Shown in pieces: positions 1 through 9,540 of a stretch of DNA of 64,000 bases. The stretch is from assembly GCF_013694095.1 (NCBI RefSeq), contig NZ_JACEFB010000004.1, positions 1 through 64,000 on the forward strand. The letters are read 5' to 3'. The DNA comes from Thermogemmata fonticola. Its GTDB lineage: Bacteria; Planctomycetota; Planctomycetia; Gemmatales; Gemmataceae. The stretch's first letter is position 1, and every line of letters begins with the position of its first letter. The translations under genes were made by a program, and so were the position numbers. The notes under the pieces were generated by a model. It saw nothing but the letters and a program-made list of their open reading frames with translations. It was not told the DNA's origin and did not search any database.

Positions 1-1
1 G

Positions 2-130
2 TCCCCAGAAATCGTGGCCTCGACGGAAGAAGCCGGAGCGGCATTCCCGCTTCGAGAGCCGCCATCACTGCCGCCGATTGACCGTCCCGCCTTCCACCGG
101 CTGGTTCCGGATGACACACGGTTGTCATAA
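2..130 (+). CDS. C-terminal fragment of an unknown protein (partial at window edge)
   Basis: Frame 2 is open from the window edge to a TAA at 128-130 and gives 42 residues ending in FHRLVPDDTRLS. The residues look protein-like, with several Pro and Glu, and the other two frames close earlier or look less natural. No domain can be recognised from so short a tail. The gene would lie in the same direction as sucC, about 290 bases upstream of it. It may be an open frame by chance. Confidence 0.35.
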   Translation, partial: SPEIVASTEEAGAAFPLREPPSLPPIDRPAFHRLVPDDTRLS

Positions 131-418
131 AATTAGAGATGCAGCGGTTCATGTCGTTCCAATAAGTGGTCGATTGATAAAGGAGAGTCGGCTTTTGTGG
201 AGGGATGGAGCCGGGGAAACTCCGCAGGCACGCCCTCCGCCGCGCAGCGATCGAGAAGCCAGGGCAGCGTCTGGAAATGGCCGTGTCCCTGGGCTGGAAT
301 GTTGGGCGGAAGGTTCGGGTTGGAATGTCCAGAATCTTCGCAGACAATCGGCAGGGGCAGCGGCTAAGATGATGAGCATCGGTTGGCGATGAACGATCCT
401 GGGAAGGCAGGTGCAGTC

Positions 419-1618
419 ATGAAGATTCATGAGTATCAGGCCAAGGAGTTGCTGGCAGCGGCAGGAGCGCCGATTCCCCCGCATATTGTGGTGCGTAGTG
501 GAGCCGAGGCGGCCAATGCCTTTGATGCGCTCAGTGGGGGCGGGGGCGTGGTTGTCAAGGCTCAGGTGCATGCGGGGGGCCGCGGCGCGGGGCAGTTGCT
601 GGGTTATCCGGAGAAGCTGGGGGGGGTGAAGTTTTGCCCCAGCCGGGAGAAGGCGCAGCAGGTGGCGGAGGCGATGCTCAGCCATCGGTTGCAGACTCGG
701 CAGACTGGTCCGGAAGGCGTGCCGATCCGCACTCTGATCGTTCAGGCCGATGCCGAGCCGGAACGAGAGTATTACGTGGCGATCGTTCTGGATCGTGCGG
801 CGGGGCAACCGGTGCTGATGGCCTGTGCGGAAGGGGGCATGGAGATCGAGGAGGTGGCCGCCCGCCACCCGGAGAAGATTCTCAAGACCCCGATTGCTCC
901 GGAGGCAGGATTGCAGCCGTTCCAGGCGCGGCGCTTGGCGTATGAGCTGGGTTTTTCCCCGGAGCAGGTGCCGCAGGTGGAGAAGGTCTTCCAGGCGCTG
1001 GCACGGGTCTATCTGGAGAAGGACGCCTCGCTGGCCGAGATCAATCCGCTGGCATGGACGCGCAAGGGCCAGATCATGGTGCTGGACGCCAAGATCGATT
1101 TTGATGACAACGCCTTGTTCCGGCATCCGGAGATAGCGGCGTTGCGGGACCCGGAGGAGGAAAACCCCCTGGAGGTACGGGCAGCGCAGGCTCATCTGAA
1201 TTACATTCAGTTGGATGGGACGATCGGCTGCCTGGTCAACGGAGCGGGTTTGGCGATGGCCACGATGGACATCATCCAGTACTACGGGGGCCAGCCGGCG
1301 AATTTTCTGGATGTCGGCGGGAGCGTGACGCCGGAAGGGGCGGTGGAAGCCTTCCGCATCCTGCTGAGCGATCCGAAGGTTCGGGGCGTTCTGGTGAATG
1401 TGTTCGGCGGGATCGCGCGCTGCGATCTGATCGCGGAAGCGCTGGTTCAAGCGGGGCGGGAGGTGGGCTTCCGGGTTCCGGTGGTGGTGCGGCTGGAAGG
1501 AACCAATGCGGACAAGGCGCGGCAGATTCTGGCCGAAGCGGCGGCGGAACTGCCCACGCTCAAGACCGCACCGGACCTGACCAGCGCTGCCCAGATGGTG
1601 GTCGCCCTGAGCCGCTAA
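419..1618 (+). CDS. sucC: Succinate--CoA ligase (ADP/GDP-forming) subunit beta
   Basis: This is the nucleotide-binding beta subunit of succinyl-CoA synthetase, which converts succinyl-CoA to succinate with substrate-level phosphorylation in the TCA cycle. The 399-residue product has the usual family length. It opens with MKIHEYQAKELL, the conserved start of the ATP-grasp domain, and carries the glycine-rich KAQVHAGGRGAG loop near residue 50. The C-terminal ligase domain includes FLDVGGSVTPE and VNVFGGIARCD. An in-frame TTG lies upstream at 383, but the ATG at 419 fits the family N-terminus and has a purine-rich site (GGAAGGCAGG) in front of it. The alpha subunit gene follows at 3102, separated by an unrelated lipoprotein gene. 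Confidence 0.96.
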   Translation: MKIHEYQAKELLAAAGAPIPPHIVVRSGAEAANAFDALSGGGGVVVKAQVHAGGRGAGQLLGYPEKLGGVKFCPSREKAQQVAEAMLSHRLQTRQTGPEGVPIRTLIVQADAEPEREYYVAIVLDRAAGQPVLMACAEGGMEIEEVAARHPEKILKTPIAPEAGLQPFQARRLAYELGFSPEQVPQVEKVFQALARVYLEKDASLAEINPLAWTRKGQIMVLDAKIDFDDNALFRHPEIAALRDPEEENPLEVRAAQAHLNYIQLDGTIGCLVNGAGLAMATMDIIQYYGGQPANFLDVGGSVTPEGAVEAFRILLSDPKVRGVLVNVFGGIARCDLIAEALVQAGREVGFRVPVVVRLEGTNADKARQILAEAAAELPTLKTAPDLTSAAQMVVALSR

Positions 1619-1661
1619 CTCTGGGCCTGGCGGAAACTGAACTTGGTGACGAGGTCTTGTC

Positions 1662-2774
1662 ATGGCAGCATCGCAGGAACCATCACGAGCGGCAGGTTTA
1701 CTCTCTTGGCCAGGAGGATCGCCTTGCCGCCAGGCTCTCGTGGTCTGGGGCAGGCGGGGTTGGTCCCGTGGGGGCACCGGTTTGGCCGCCTTGCTCAGCC
1801 TGGCGCTCGCTGCATGCAGCAGCAGTCCGGTCAAGCCGACGGGAGGAGGGGAACCGTCGGACCGCACGCCGGGAACGGCTTCCCATTCCCAGCAGGCCCC
1901 GCCGCTCCCTCCGCCGTCCGGAAAGGATTCCGAACCGCCGGCAGGGCAGAAGTCGGGCGATCCCGCTTCTTCGAGCACCGTTTGGCGGACCGCCAGTGCC
2001 GAGGAACCGGCGGTGGCCACAGCGATCGCCTTCCTGAAAAGCCTCAGCGAGGGCACGCCGCGCTTGGAGCTGCTCACCGCTGACTTGGTGCGGATCATCG
2101 GGCGGCCCTGGGAACTGCCGGGCGATCGGGAGAAGGGTTACAGTTCGCTGGCGGCCGAAAGCTGGCTCAAGCGCGCTGGCCGCGGACGGACCTTCGCTCC
2201 CCCCATCGGCCTGGTGGGAACAGAGTGGGCCATTCTGAGCGGTTCGGCCCAGCAGGACAGCAACCCCGGCCACTATTACCTGCTGCTGCGGCGGGAAGGG
2301 CAGAACTGGCAGGTCGATCTCCTGGTCCTCAGCTCGGCGGAGGTCCCCTTGACCTGGCCGAAGCGGGACCAAGCAGCCTCGACTCCGGGAGCGGATCGTG
2401 GGGAGCAGGAATTGGCCGGAGCTATGCTGCGATGTTGGCTGGCGGCCCTGGCGGATCGCAAGGCCCTGAGTCCTGATGATCGCTCGGTTCTGGTGGCGGC
2501 GGGTTTGTCTCCGGCGTTGCGCCAGGCCTGGGCAGCGCCCTTCGATTCCGACAAAGCCCACGGCTACGACTTCAACCGCGGACAACTGCAACTGAAAATC
2601 GCCGCCATGATCCAGGACCTCCAGCAATTCCACCTCCATCCTCTGGATCCGCCCCGGCACTGGCAGATCGAGGGGAAGGGGGACAAGGGCGCCAGCCGGC
2701 GGTGGGTCCTGGCGCTGGAATCGGCGGGACCGTCCGGGAAATGGCTCATTGAGCGCATCCAGGAAACCCCCTGA
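1662..2774 (+). CDS. Predicted lipoprotein of unknown function
   Basis: The 370-residue protein is not recognised. Its N-terminus is unusually long before a hydrophobic stretch (LAALLSLALAAC, about residues 41-52) that ends in a lipobox-like LAAC, so lipid attachment and export are likely. A Pro/Ser/Gly-rich linker follows, then a mixed alpha/beta-looking region with no obvious catalytic motif (LLLRREGQNWQVDLLVLSS and similar). It lies 43 bases after sucC on the same strand and 327 bases before sucD, splitting what is usually a sucCD pair. The true start could be an ATG-independent site closer to the hydrophobic core. Function cannot be assigned. Confidence 0.7.
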   Translation: MAASQEPSRAAGLLSWPGGSPCRQALVVWGRRGWSRGGTGLAALLSLALAACSSSPVKPTGGGEPSDRTPGTASHSQQAPPLPPPSGKDSEPPAGQKSGDPASSSTVWRTASAEEPAVATAIAFLKSLSEGTPRLELLTADLVRIIGRPWELPGDREKGYSSLAAESWLKRAGRGRTFAPPIGLVGTEWAILSGSAQQDSNPGHYYLLLRREGQNWQVDLLVLSSAEVPLTWPKRDQAASTPGADRGEQELAGAMLRCWLAALADRKALSPDDRSVLVAAGLSPALRQAWAAPFDSDKAHGYDFNRGQLQLKIAAMIQDLQQFHLHPLDPPRHWQIEGKGDKGASRRWVLALESAGPSGKWLIERIQETP

Positions 2775-3101
2775 CTTGCCGGTGGCGGGAGAGTGAGGGC
2801 GGGGGAGCGAAACGCCACAGGGAAGCGAGTGCGGGGCGGGTCTCGCCCTCCGGCCACGGCCTCCGTAACCTCTTCCCCAAGGTGTGCGAGTTCCCCACGA
2901 TGGGCGAGCGAGCGATGCGCCACCGTTCCTGGAGCGGGAAGCCGCCAACATACGGAACCGCCCCGGAGGTGCCGGAGGACCCAGGGTCGGTCCGCGATAG
3001 AAAACGCCGGAGAAAACATCGAAGGAGCCACGGCCTCGGTGCGGAGAAGGTATCGCTGCATTCGGACCCCGACGTGAGAGGGTAAGGAGTTCCACACAGC
3101 C
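2775..3101. other. Gap between the lipoprotein gene and sucD
   Basis: These 327 bases are GC-rich with no supported gene. The last part, before the sucD ATG, contains GGTAAGGAGTT, a good ribosome binding site. A promoter for sucD may lie here but no clear boxes were found. Confidence 0.4.
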
Positions 3102-4028
3102 ATGAGCATATTGGTGGATGCCAGCACGCGTGTGATTTGCCAGGGGATCACCGGGAAGGCGGGCACGTTTCACACGGATCAGTGTCTGCTGTACGGGACG
3201 CAATTTGTCGGCGGAGTGACGCCGGGACGGGGCGGGACAACCTGGCGGGGTCCGCAATCGGGCCGGGAGTTGCCGGTGTTCAACACCGTGGCGGAAGCGG
3301 TGCGCAAGACCGGGGCGACGGCCAGCATGGTCTTCGTCCCTCCCGCCGGCGCGGCGGATGCCATCCTGGAGGCGGCGGACGCCGGCATCCGCGTGATCGT
3401 GGCCATCACGGAGGGCATTCCCGTCCTGGACATGGCGCGGGCCAAGCGCTGGCTGGCGAGCAACACGCCGCACGTCCGGCTCATCGGCCCCAATTGTCCG
3501 GGGATCATCACGCCGGGGCAATGCAAGATCGGAATCATGCCAGGTTATATTCACACGCCTTGTGCTCCCGGTCAGGCGGGCGTCGGCGTGATCAGCCGTT
3601 CGGGAACCCTGACCTACGAGGCGGTTTTTCAACTCAGCCGCCTGGGCCTGCCGCAATCGACGTGCGTGGGGATCGGGGGCGATCCGATTCCCGGCACGAC
3701 GCAGGTGGAGCTGCTGGAGATGTTCGAGAAGGACGAGGGCACGTCGGCGATCCTGTTGATCGGGGAGATTGGCGGAGACGCCGAGGAACGTGCCGCCGCC
3801 TACGCCGCCCGCCACGTGACCAAGCCGTTGGCCGCCTTTATCGCAGGTCAGACTGCACCGCCGGGACGCCGCATGGGACATGCCGGGGCCATCATCTCCG
3901 GCGGCAGTGGTGGAGCGGCCGGCAAAATTGCGGCCCTGCGCCAGGCCGGCTTTGAGGTGGCCGCAACACCCGCCGAGATGGGCGCTGCCGTCCAGAAGGC
4001 GTTGTCCCGCCGCCAACACTCCGCCTGA
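3102..4028 (+). CDS. sucD: Succinate--CoA ligase subunit alpha
   Basis: This is the CoA-binding alpha subunit of succinyl-CoA synthetase, the partner of the SucC encoded at 419-1618. The 308-residue protein starts with [20 protein letters not shown], typical of the Rossmann CoA-binding domain. It has the [11 protein letters not shown] loop and, near residue 260, the [10 protein letters not shown] motif whose histidine is phosphorylated during catalysis. A GTAAGGAGTT site precedes the ATG. Separation from sucC by an inserted lipoprotein gene is unusual, because the two are normally adjacent. Confidence 0.96.
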   Translation: MSILVDASTRVICQGITGKAGTFHTDQCLLYGTQFVGGVTPGRGGTTWRGPQSGRELPVFNTVAEAVRKTGATASMVFVPPAGAADAILEAADAGIRVIVAITEGIPVLDMARAKRWLASNTPHVRLIGPNCPGIITPGQCKIGIMPGYIHTPCAPGQAGVGVISRSGTLTYEAVFQLSRLGLPQSTCVGIGGDPIPGTTQVELLEMFEKDEGTSAILLIGEIGGDAEERAAAYAARHVTKPLAAFIAGQTAPPGRRMGHAGAIISGGSGGAAGKIAALRQAGFEVAATPAEMGAAVQKALSRRQHSA

Positions 4029-4094
4029 GTCCCCAAAGCCAGCCCCTCCTGGCCGCGGCTCAACCTTCATACTCCCCGGGCTGCCTCCTAAAAT

Positions 4095-5558
4095 ATGGTA
4101 ATGGAACACAGGGAACATGCTGAAACTCGTCTCACCACGCCGACAGTGACCTTCTGGGGAGCCGCGGGGGATGTCACCGGTTCCATGCATGTGTTGCGTG
4201 TCGGCCGGCAGGATTACTTGCTCGATTGCGGCCTGCATCATGGACGGAGCCTGGAAGCCCGCCTGCGGAACAGCCGCTTCCCCTTCCATCCCCAGCAAAT
4301 CCGGGCCGTCCTGCTGAGCCATGCCCACATCGACCACTGCGGCAACCTCCCTACGCTTGTCCGCCAAGGGTTCCGCGGTTTGATCTATTGTACACCTGCC
4401 ACCGCCGACCTTTTGCCGGTGATGCTCGCCGATGCCGCCCGCATTCAGGAAGAGGACGCCGCTTTCCTCAATCATGCCCGGCACTTCGTGGAACCTCTGG
4501 TCGAACCCCTCTATACCCAGCGGGACGTTGAGTGGACACTTAGACAGGTCAAGCCGGTACCCTATGGCCGGGAGGTGGAACTCGGTCCTCACGCCCGCTT
4601 CCACTTTCTGGAGGCCGGGCACATCCTCGGCGCGGCCATCTGCCACTTGGTCCTCCAGGGGCCGCAGCGGGAACATCACCTGGTTTTCAGCGGAGACCTG
4701 GGCCGGCGCGGCTTGCCCCTGTTGCGGCCGACTAGCCCCTTGCCCCCCGCCGATGTCCTCATCTGCGAGAGCACCTACGGCGACCGGCGCCACCCGTCCT
4801 TTTCCGAAACCGTCGAACGGCTCTATGAGGTCATCCGGCAAACGGTCGCGCGCGGCGGCAAGGTGCTCATCCCCGCCTTCAGCCTGGGCCGCATCCAACT
4901 GATCATTTACGTCCTTCAGCTCGGCTTACGCCAGCAAGCCTTCCCGCGCGTTCCCATCTACGTCGACAGTCCGCTGGCCCGGCAGGTGGCGGAAGTCTAT
5001 CGGGCGCACACCGATTGCCTGGCCCCGGATGTGGCCGAAGCCATCCGGCAAGGACGCGGCTTACTCGGCGGCGACGGCATCCACTACGTCGAGGATTTCC
5101 AGTTCAGCCTGCGCCTGGCCTCTCAACCCGGCTCCTCCGTCATCCTCGCCTCCAGCGGCATGTGCGATGCCGGACGCATCCAGCACCACCTCAAGCAACT
5201 CATCGACGATCCCCGCTGCTCCCTCGTTCTGGTCAGCTATCAAGCGGAAGGCACCCTGGGCCGGCGCCTCCTCGAACCCCGCCCCACCGTCACCTTCCAG
5301 GGCCGCACCTGGAACAAGTGGATCGACATCATCCACCTCGACGGCTTCAGTGCTCACGCCGACCGCGACGACTTTGAAGCCTACCTCCGCCCGTTGGTCG
5401 GACGCCTCCACAAAATCCGCCTCATCCACGGCGAACGCTCCCAAGCGGAAACCCTCGCCCAGCACCTGCGGCAACTCGGCTTTCCCGATGTCGAAGTACC
5501 CTGGCCCGGCGACCAGGTCACCGTCGATCCCCTCCCTTCCTCCCCCTCGCTACATTGA
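4095..5558 (+). CDS. MBL-fold RNase, beta-CASP family
   Basis: This is a metallo-beta-lactamase/beta-CASP nuclease of the CPSF/Ysh1-like group, probably an RNA-processing endo- or exonuclease in the cytoplasm. The 487-residue protein shows the metal-binding motif SHAHIDHCGN (about residue 75), AGHILGA, and FSGDLGRRG. The beta-CASP part includes IPAFSLGR, YVDSPLA and ASSGMCDAGR, and the final metal ligand region is LDGFSAHADRDD. All motifs needed for activity are visible. The frame opens at ATG 4095 with a second in-frame ATG two codons later, 66 bases after sucD. The natural substrate cannot be read from sequence. Confidence 0.93.
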   Translation: MVMEHREHAETRLTTPTVTFWGAAGDVTGSMHVLRVGRQDYLLDCGLHHGRSLEARLRNSRFPFHPQQIRAVLLSHAHIDHCGNLPTLVRQGFRGLIYCTPATADLLPVMLADAARIQEEDAAFLNHARHFVEPLVEPLYTQRDVEWTLRQVKPVPYGREVELGPHARFHFLEAGHILGAAICHLVLQGPQREHHLVFSGDLGRRGLPLLRPTSPLPPADVLICESTYGDRRHPSFSETVERLYEVIRQTVARGGKVLIPAFSLGRIQLIIYVLQLGLRQQAFPRVPIYVDSPLARQVAEVYRAHTDCLAPDVAEAIRQGRGLLGGDGIHYVEDFQFSLRLASQPGSSVILASSGMCDAGRIQHHLKQLIDDPRCSLVLVSYQAEGTLGRRLLEPRPTVTFQGRTWNKWIDIIHLDGFSAHADRDDFEAYLRPLVGRLHKIRLIHGERSQAETLAQHLRQLGFPDVEVPWPGDQVTVDPLPSSPSLH

Positions 5559-5794
5559 CTAAGAGCTGTCATTCGCTCCATCCCCCGTTCCTGTCCGCCC
5601 GCTGCCCTGTCCTCCTAAACCGCGGCTTCTCCCCCTGAATCGATGCCTTTCCCCCTCTACCCATGCCCTTCTCCTCCTGAATAAGCGAGGCGCATCTTTC
5701 TCCCTGCAACTGCCCTGACACCATTGGTGGCAAGGGCCGTGCTCCCTCAGCACTCGCCCAGCACGGCTGGCTCCGCCGCCCCACGATTGCCGGA

Positions 5795-6670
5795 ATGTCC
5801 GCTCCAGAGGATACTGATAACATCGGGGCAAAACCATGCCCAACTCCAGAGAGTGACAGGTCCATAACGACGCCGACCGTTCTTCCGTCCGGATCCCCTC
5901 CGCGTCCGACACCGACCCCCGCCGGGCCGCGGGAACCCGATCCCTTCTACCCCGAATCGGACGGTATTCAGTATCGCTGGATTGTTACCATCAAGGAAAA
6001 CCTGGACTATCTTTACCGCAATGATCCGAATGTCTTTGTTGCCGCGGATAACTTTATCTACCCGGTTAGGGGTGATCCGAGTATTCGCCAGGCTCCTGAT
6101 ATCTCCGTGGTTTTCGGCCGGCCCAAGGGAGATCGGCCCAGCTACAAGGTCTGGGAAGAAGACAACATTTTCCCGCAGGTGATCTTTGAAATCTGGTCGC
6201 CCAGTAACCGCGAAGGGGACATGGCCCGCAAGCGGGCTTTCTACCGCCGCTATGGCGCGGAGGAGTACTACGTGTACGATCCGGAAACGCACACGCTGGA
6301 AATCTGGCTCCAGAATACCGGCACGGATTTCCGGGAAATCATGGAGCCGCGCAGCTTCATCAGTCCGCGCCTGGGCATCCGCTTCGAGTTGACGCCGGGA
6401 GAAGAGCTGCGCCTTTACCACCCGGACGGCCAGCCTTTCCTGAGCGTCGCGGAACTCTGGCAATTGCGCGAGCAACTCGCCCTGGCCTGGGAAACGGAAA
6501 AACAACGCGCCGAAGCCGAAAAACAACGCGCCGAAGCCGAAAAACAACGCGCGGAGGCCGAGAGGCAGCGTGCCGAAGCCGAAAAACAACGGGCCGAGGC
6601 CGCCGAACGGGAATTGCAGCGTCTGCGCGAATGGCTCCGGCAAAAAGGCCTGTCCACCGAAGAAATGTAA
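5795..6670 (+). CDS. Uma2 family PD-(D/E)XK nuclease with coiled-coil tail
   Basis: Uma2 (DUF820) proteins have a restriction-endonuclease-like fold and are abundant in planctomycetes and cyanobacteria, with an uncertain cellular role. The 291-residue protein has PDISVVFG and VIFEIWSPSN, which supply the acidic catalytic residues, followed by RKRAFYRRYGAEEYYVYDPE. The last 65 residues are a charged helix with tandem 7-residue units of the type KQRAEAE, at least five copies, predicted to form a coiled coil. The underlying DNA (about 6496-6605) is a 21-bp tandem repeat and so may vary in copy number between strains. It stands alone between flanking gaps. Confidence 0.9.
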   Translation: MSAPEDTDNIGAKPCPTPESDRSITTPTVLPSGSPPRPTPTPAGPREPDPFYPESDGIQYRWIVTIKENLDYLYRNDPNVFVAADNFIYPVRGDPSIRQAPDISVVFGRPKGDRPSYKVWEEDNIFPQVIFEIWSPSNREGDMARKRAFYRRYGAEEYYVYDPETHTLEIWLQNTGTDFREIMEPRSFISPRLGIRFELTPGEELRLYHPDGQPFLSVAELWQLREQLALAWETEKQRAEAEKQRAEAEKQRAEAERQRAEAEKQRAEAAERELQRLREWLRQKGLSTEEM

Positions 6671-7167
6671 TCGGCCCGCCACAGAGTGTCACCAGCCTGC
6701 CGCAGGATGTCGCTGGATCGTCACAGGGTGTCACCAGCCCGCCGCACCGGAGGGTGCCACTGGCCCACTTCGGCGTTCGCTGTCTCGCCGCGATTTCGGA
6801 AGCACACGGCAATAGAATGGCGGTCGAGTAAACGTTGTCATCCACGAGAGAAGATGGTATCGGGAAGCTGCGCGGCGGCCGGCTTTCGTGAGCGGTCGGA
6901 GGCGCAAAACAAGAGGATGGAAGGGCGGATGTCAGGCTATGGCATGCGGAGGGATACCATCCCTTGGACAGACTTTTTGAGCGAGGGGGAAATGATACCA
7001 GACCCGGACGCAGGGCGGTTCCCAGTGCCTGCGGGAGTGAGGTTCATCGGATGGTCTCGGTCGGCTCGTGACGGTGGATGGGGGCGGATGCCGGGGAAAC
7101 AGGGGGAAGTCCAACCGAATTGAGCGCAAAGGTGAGGTCGGGAAAGGAAGGCCAGGAGTTCCGAACC
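6671..7167. other. Gap with a short imperfect direct repeat
   Basis: No supported gene. A unit of about 26 bases containing GTGTCACCAGCC occurs twice near 6679 and 6722, with slight differences. The final 30 bases carry GGAAAGGAAGG and GGAG, serving the next gene. Nothing else recognisable. Confidence 0.4.
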
Positions 7168-7827
7168 ATGACCGAACGCGAGGCACTTTTGGCGGCGATC
7201 GTGAGGGAGCCGGAGGATGACCTGCCGCGCCTGATTTATGCCGACTGGCTGGAGGAGCGGGGCGAGACGGCCTACGCCGCATTCATTCGCGTGCAGTTGC
7301 GCTTGACCCGCGGTTCCGGCAGTTTGGCCGAGCGGCGGAGCTGGGAACGCCAGCAACGGGAGCTATTGCTGCGGCACGAGGAGGAGTGGGTGCAGCCTTT
7401 GCGGGAGGTGCTGAACCTGCCGGCGGGCGTGTGGGGCGGGTGGGTGTTCCGACGGGGTTTTGCCGAGTATTTTCATTTACCCGCCGCCGTGTTGCAGCGT
7501 TATGGTGCCGCCCTGGCCGCCCGGACACCGCTGCGCTCGCTTTACGTCCACCCCTGCTCGGCCCCGGAGTTTGCCGAGTTGGTCCGCCAGCCGTGGTTTG
7601 GGCAGATCGCCGAGGTGTACGCCCCGCAGACGTTGCTGCATCTGCCCGCGGTGATCGCCCTGCTGGACAGCCCCTACACGCAGCGGTTGCGGCATCTGGG
7701 GGTGGGGGGAGCCAGCGGGGATGTGGACGACTACTGGCTGCACGCCTGCCGGGAACGCTTCGGCGTTCAGCTCCACCGGGTCATTCCCCAGTTACCGCCG
7801 GCCCGTTCCCGCTTCTACGCCGCCTGA
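7168..7827 (+). CDS. TIGR02996 domain-containing protein
   Basis: The N-terminal 45 residues (TEREALLAAIVREPEDDLPR, then LIYADWLEERG) match the TIGR02996 repeat-companion domain, which is known mainly from Gemmata-like planctomycetes and usually precedes leucine-rich-like repeats. The 219-residue protein continues with a region resembling degenerate repeats (LYVHPCSAPEFAELVRQPWF, LLHLPAVIALLDSPYTQRLR). The ATG at 7168 was chosen over the longer frame from 7078 because the domain starts there and GGAAGG/AGGAG precede it. The function of this family is unknown. It ends 108 bases before metG. Confidence 0.88.
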   Translation: MTEREALLAAIVREPEDDLPRLIYADWLEERGETAYAAFIRVQLRLTRGSGSLAERRSWERQQRELLLRHEEEWVQPLREVLNLPAGVWGGWVFRRGFAEYFHLPAAVLQRYGAALAARTPLRSLYVHPCSAPEFAELVRQPWFGQIAEVYAPQTLLHLPAVIALLDSPYTQRLRHLGVGGASGDVDDYWLHACRERFGVQLHRVIPQLPPARSRFYAA

Positions 7828-7935
7828 CTCCCCACCCGCGCCGTCGCCCAGGTTCCGCGCAACCTTCCCTGCTTCTGCCCCAACTTCTAGAACAAATCCA
7901 TCCCGGCGGAGAAAGGCACGTCCAGGACAACACCG

Positions 7936-9540
7936 ATGGCCACCTGGTTTCAGACCACCGCGATCGACTATCCCAACAGCCGGCCCCACATCGGTACCGC
8001 GTTTGAAAAATTGGGGGCGGATGTCCAAGCCCGCTATCGCCGCATGGAAGGCTTCGAGGTGTTCTTCCTCATGGGCAATGACGAGAACACGGTCAAAGTC
8101 TCCAAGCAAGCGGCGCAGATGGGGCTGGACCCGCAGAGCTATTGCGATGAAATGGCCCGGCAGTTCCGCGCCGTCTGGGATGCCCTGGATATCAGCTACG
8201 ATATCTTCATCCAAACCAGCAGTGAGCGCCATAAACAATGCTGCCGCAAATTCATCCAAAAAGTTTATGACAACGGCTACATCTACAAGGGGGACTACGA
8301 AGGCTGGTATTGTTCCGAATGTGAAGAGTTCAAAACCCAGAAGCAGTATGACGAACATCAGGGGATGTGCCCGACGCACAAGATCGCCCTGATTCGGCGG
8401 AGCGAGCCGTGCTACTATTTCCGCCTCTCAGCCTTCCAGGAGCGCCTGCTGGAGCACTATCAGAAGCATCCCGAATTCATTCAACCGGAAAGCCGGCGCA
8501 ACGAGATCATCAGCCTGATCCAGACGGAGGGGTTGCGCGATGTGAACATCTCCCGGCGTGGGGAAAGCTGGGGGATCCGCATGCCCTTCGACCCGGAGTT
8601 TACCATCTACGTCTGGTTCGACGCGCTGCTGACGTACATCACGGGCATCGGTTACGGGGACGACGAGGCCACCTTCCGCAAGTACTGGCCGGCGAATGTG
8701 CACTTCATCGGCAAGGACATCACCCGCTTCCACTGCGCGCTGTGGCCGGCGATGCTCTGGGCGGCGGGCGAAGAGGCCCCCCGACAAGTCTTTGCCCACG
8801 GGTTTGTCTACATCAAAAATGAAGAATCCGGCATTGTGGAGAAAATCAGCAAATCTTTGGGGAATGTCATTGAGCCGATGGAGGTGATCTCCAAGTTCAA
8901 TCGTGAGGCGTTCCGTTATTATTTTCTGCGGGAATGTCCGTATCCGTCCGATGGGGAGTTTTCCTGGTCTCGTTTTGCGGAGATTTATAATTCCGAGTTG
9001 GCGAACAATCTGGGGAACCTGCTGAGCCGCTGCCTGACGTTGATCTGGCGCAACTACGCGGGAGCGCTGCCGGGGTTGGTCGGTCAGGCGCCGGCGGCGG
9101 TGGTGGCGGCGGGATCAGCGGCGGAGTTCATCGCTCAGGTGCGGCAGGGGGTGGAAAGCTACCACTATCACCAGGCATTGCAAGCGACCTTGCAGCATCT
9201 GCTCACGCCGACGAATCAATATCTGGAAGCGCAGGCGCCGTGGAAGCTGGTCAAGACGGACCCCGCGGCGGCGGCCCAGGTGCTGGCCCGTGCCGTGGAG
9301 TCCCTGCGGGTGGCGGCGATTGTGCTCAAGCCGTTCCTCCCCCGCACGGCGGCGGCGATCTACGAGAGCTTCAATTTCCAGCTTCCCTGGGACCAGGTGC
9401 GCTATGCCGATGCGGCGGAACCGGAAGTGCTCCGGGAGGACCGGCGGGCCGCCGCCCCCCTGGTCGACGGCAAGCCCAAACCGCTGTTCCCCCGCATCGA
9501 GTTGGACAGTCCGCCTCAAAGTCCCAAGACTTCGCGGTAG
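7936..9540 (+). CDS. metG: Methionine--tRNA ligase
   Basis: Class I methionyl-tRNA synthetase, which charges tRNA-Met with methionine for translation. The 534-residue protein has a HIGH-type signature (NSRPHIGTAFEK, about residue 15), a single zinc knuckle (CSECEEF then CPTHK, about residues 120-145), the DALLTYITG region, and a KMSKS variant KISKSLGN near residue 300. The helical anticodon-binding domain follows. The C-terminal tRNA-binding (EMAP-like) domain found in long forms is absent, so this is a short form. Its 3' end overlaps the convergent selenoprotein gene by 25 bases. Confidence 0.96.
   Translation: MATWFQTTAIDYPNSRPHIGTAFEKLGADVQARYRRMEGFEVFFLMGNDENTVKVSKQAAQMGLDPQSYCDEMARQFRAVWDALDISYDIFIQTSSERHKQCCRKFIQKVYDNGYIYKGDYEGWYCSECEEFKTQKQYDEHQGMCPTHKIALIRRSEPCYYFRLSAFQERLLEHYQKHPEFIQPESRRNEIISLIQTEGLRDVNISRRGESWGIRMPFDPEFTIYVWFDALLTYITGIGYGDDEATFRKYWPANVHFIGKDITRFHCALWPAMLWAAGEEAPRQVFAHGFVYIKNEESGIVEKISKSLGNVIEPMEVISKFNREAFRYYFLRECPYPSDGEFSWSRFAEIYNSELANNLGNLLSRCLTLIWRNYAGALPGLVGQAPAAVVAAGSAAEFIAQVRQGVESYHYHQALQATLQHLLTPTNQYLEAQAPWKLVKTDPAAAAQVLARAVESLRVAAIVLKPFLPRTAAAIYESFNFQLPWDQVRYADAAEPEVLREDRRAAAPLVDGKPKPLFPRIELDSPPQSPKTSR

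Noticed and set aside
149-4898. Very long minus-strand open frames opposite sucC, the lipoprotein gene and sucD
   Set aside because: They are antisense to well-supported genes, have Arg/Pro/Gly-rich sequence without motifs, and reflect high GC content.
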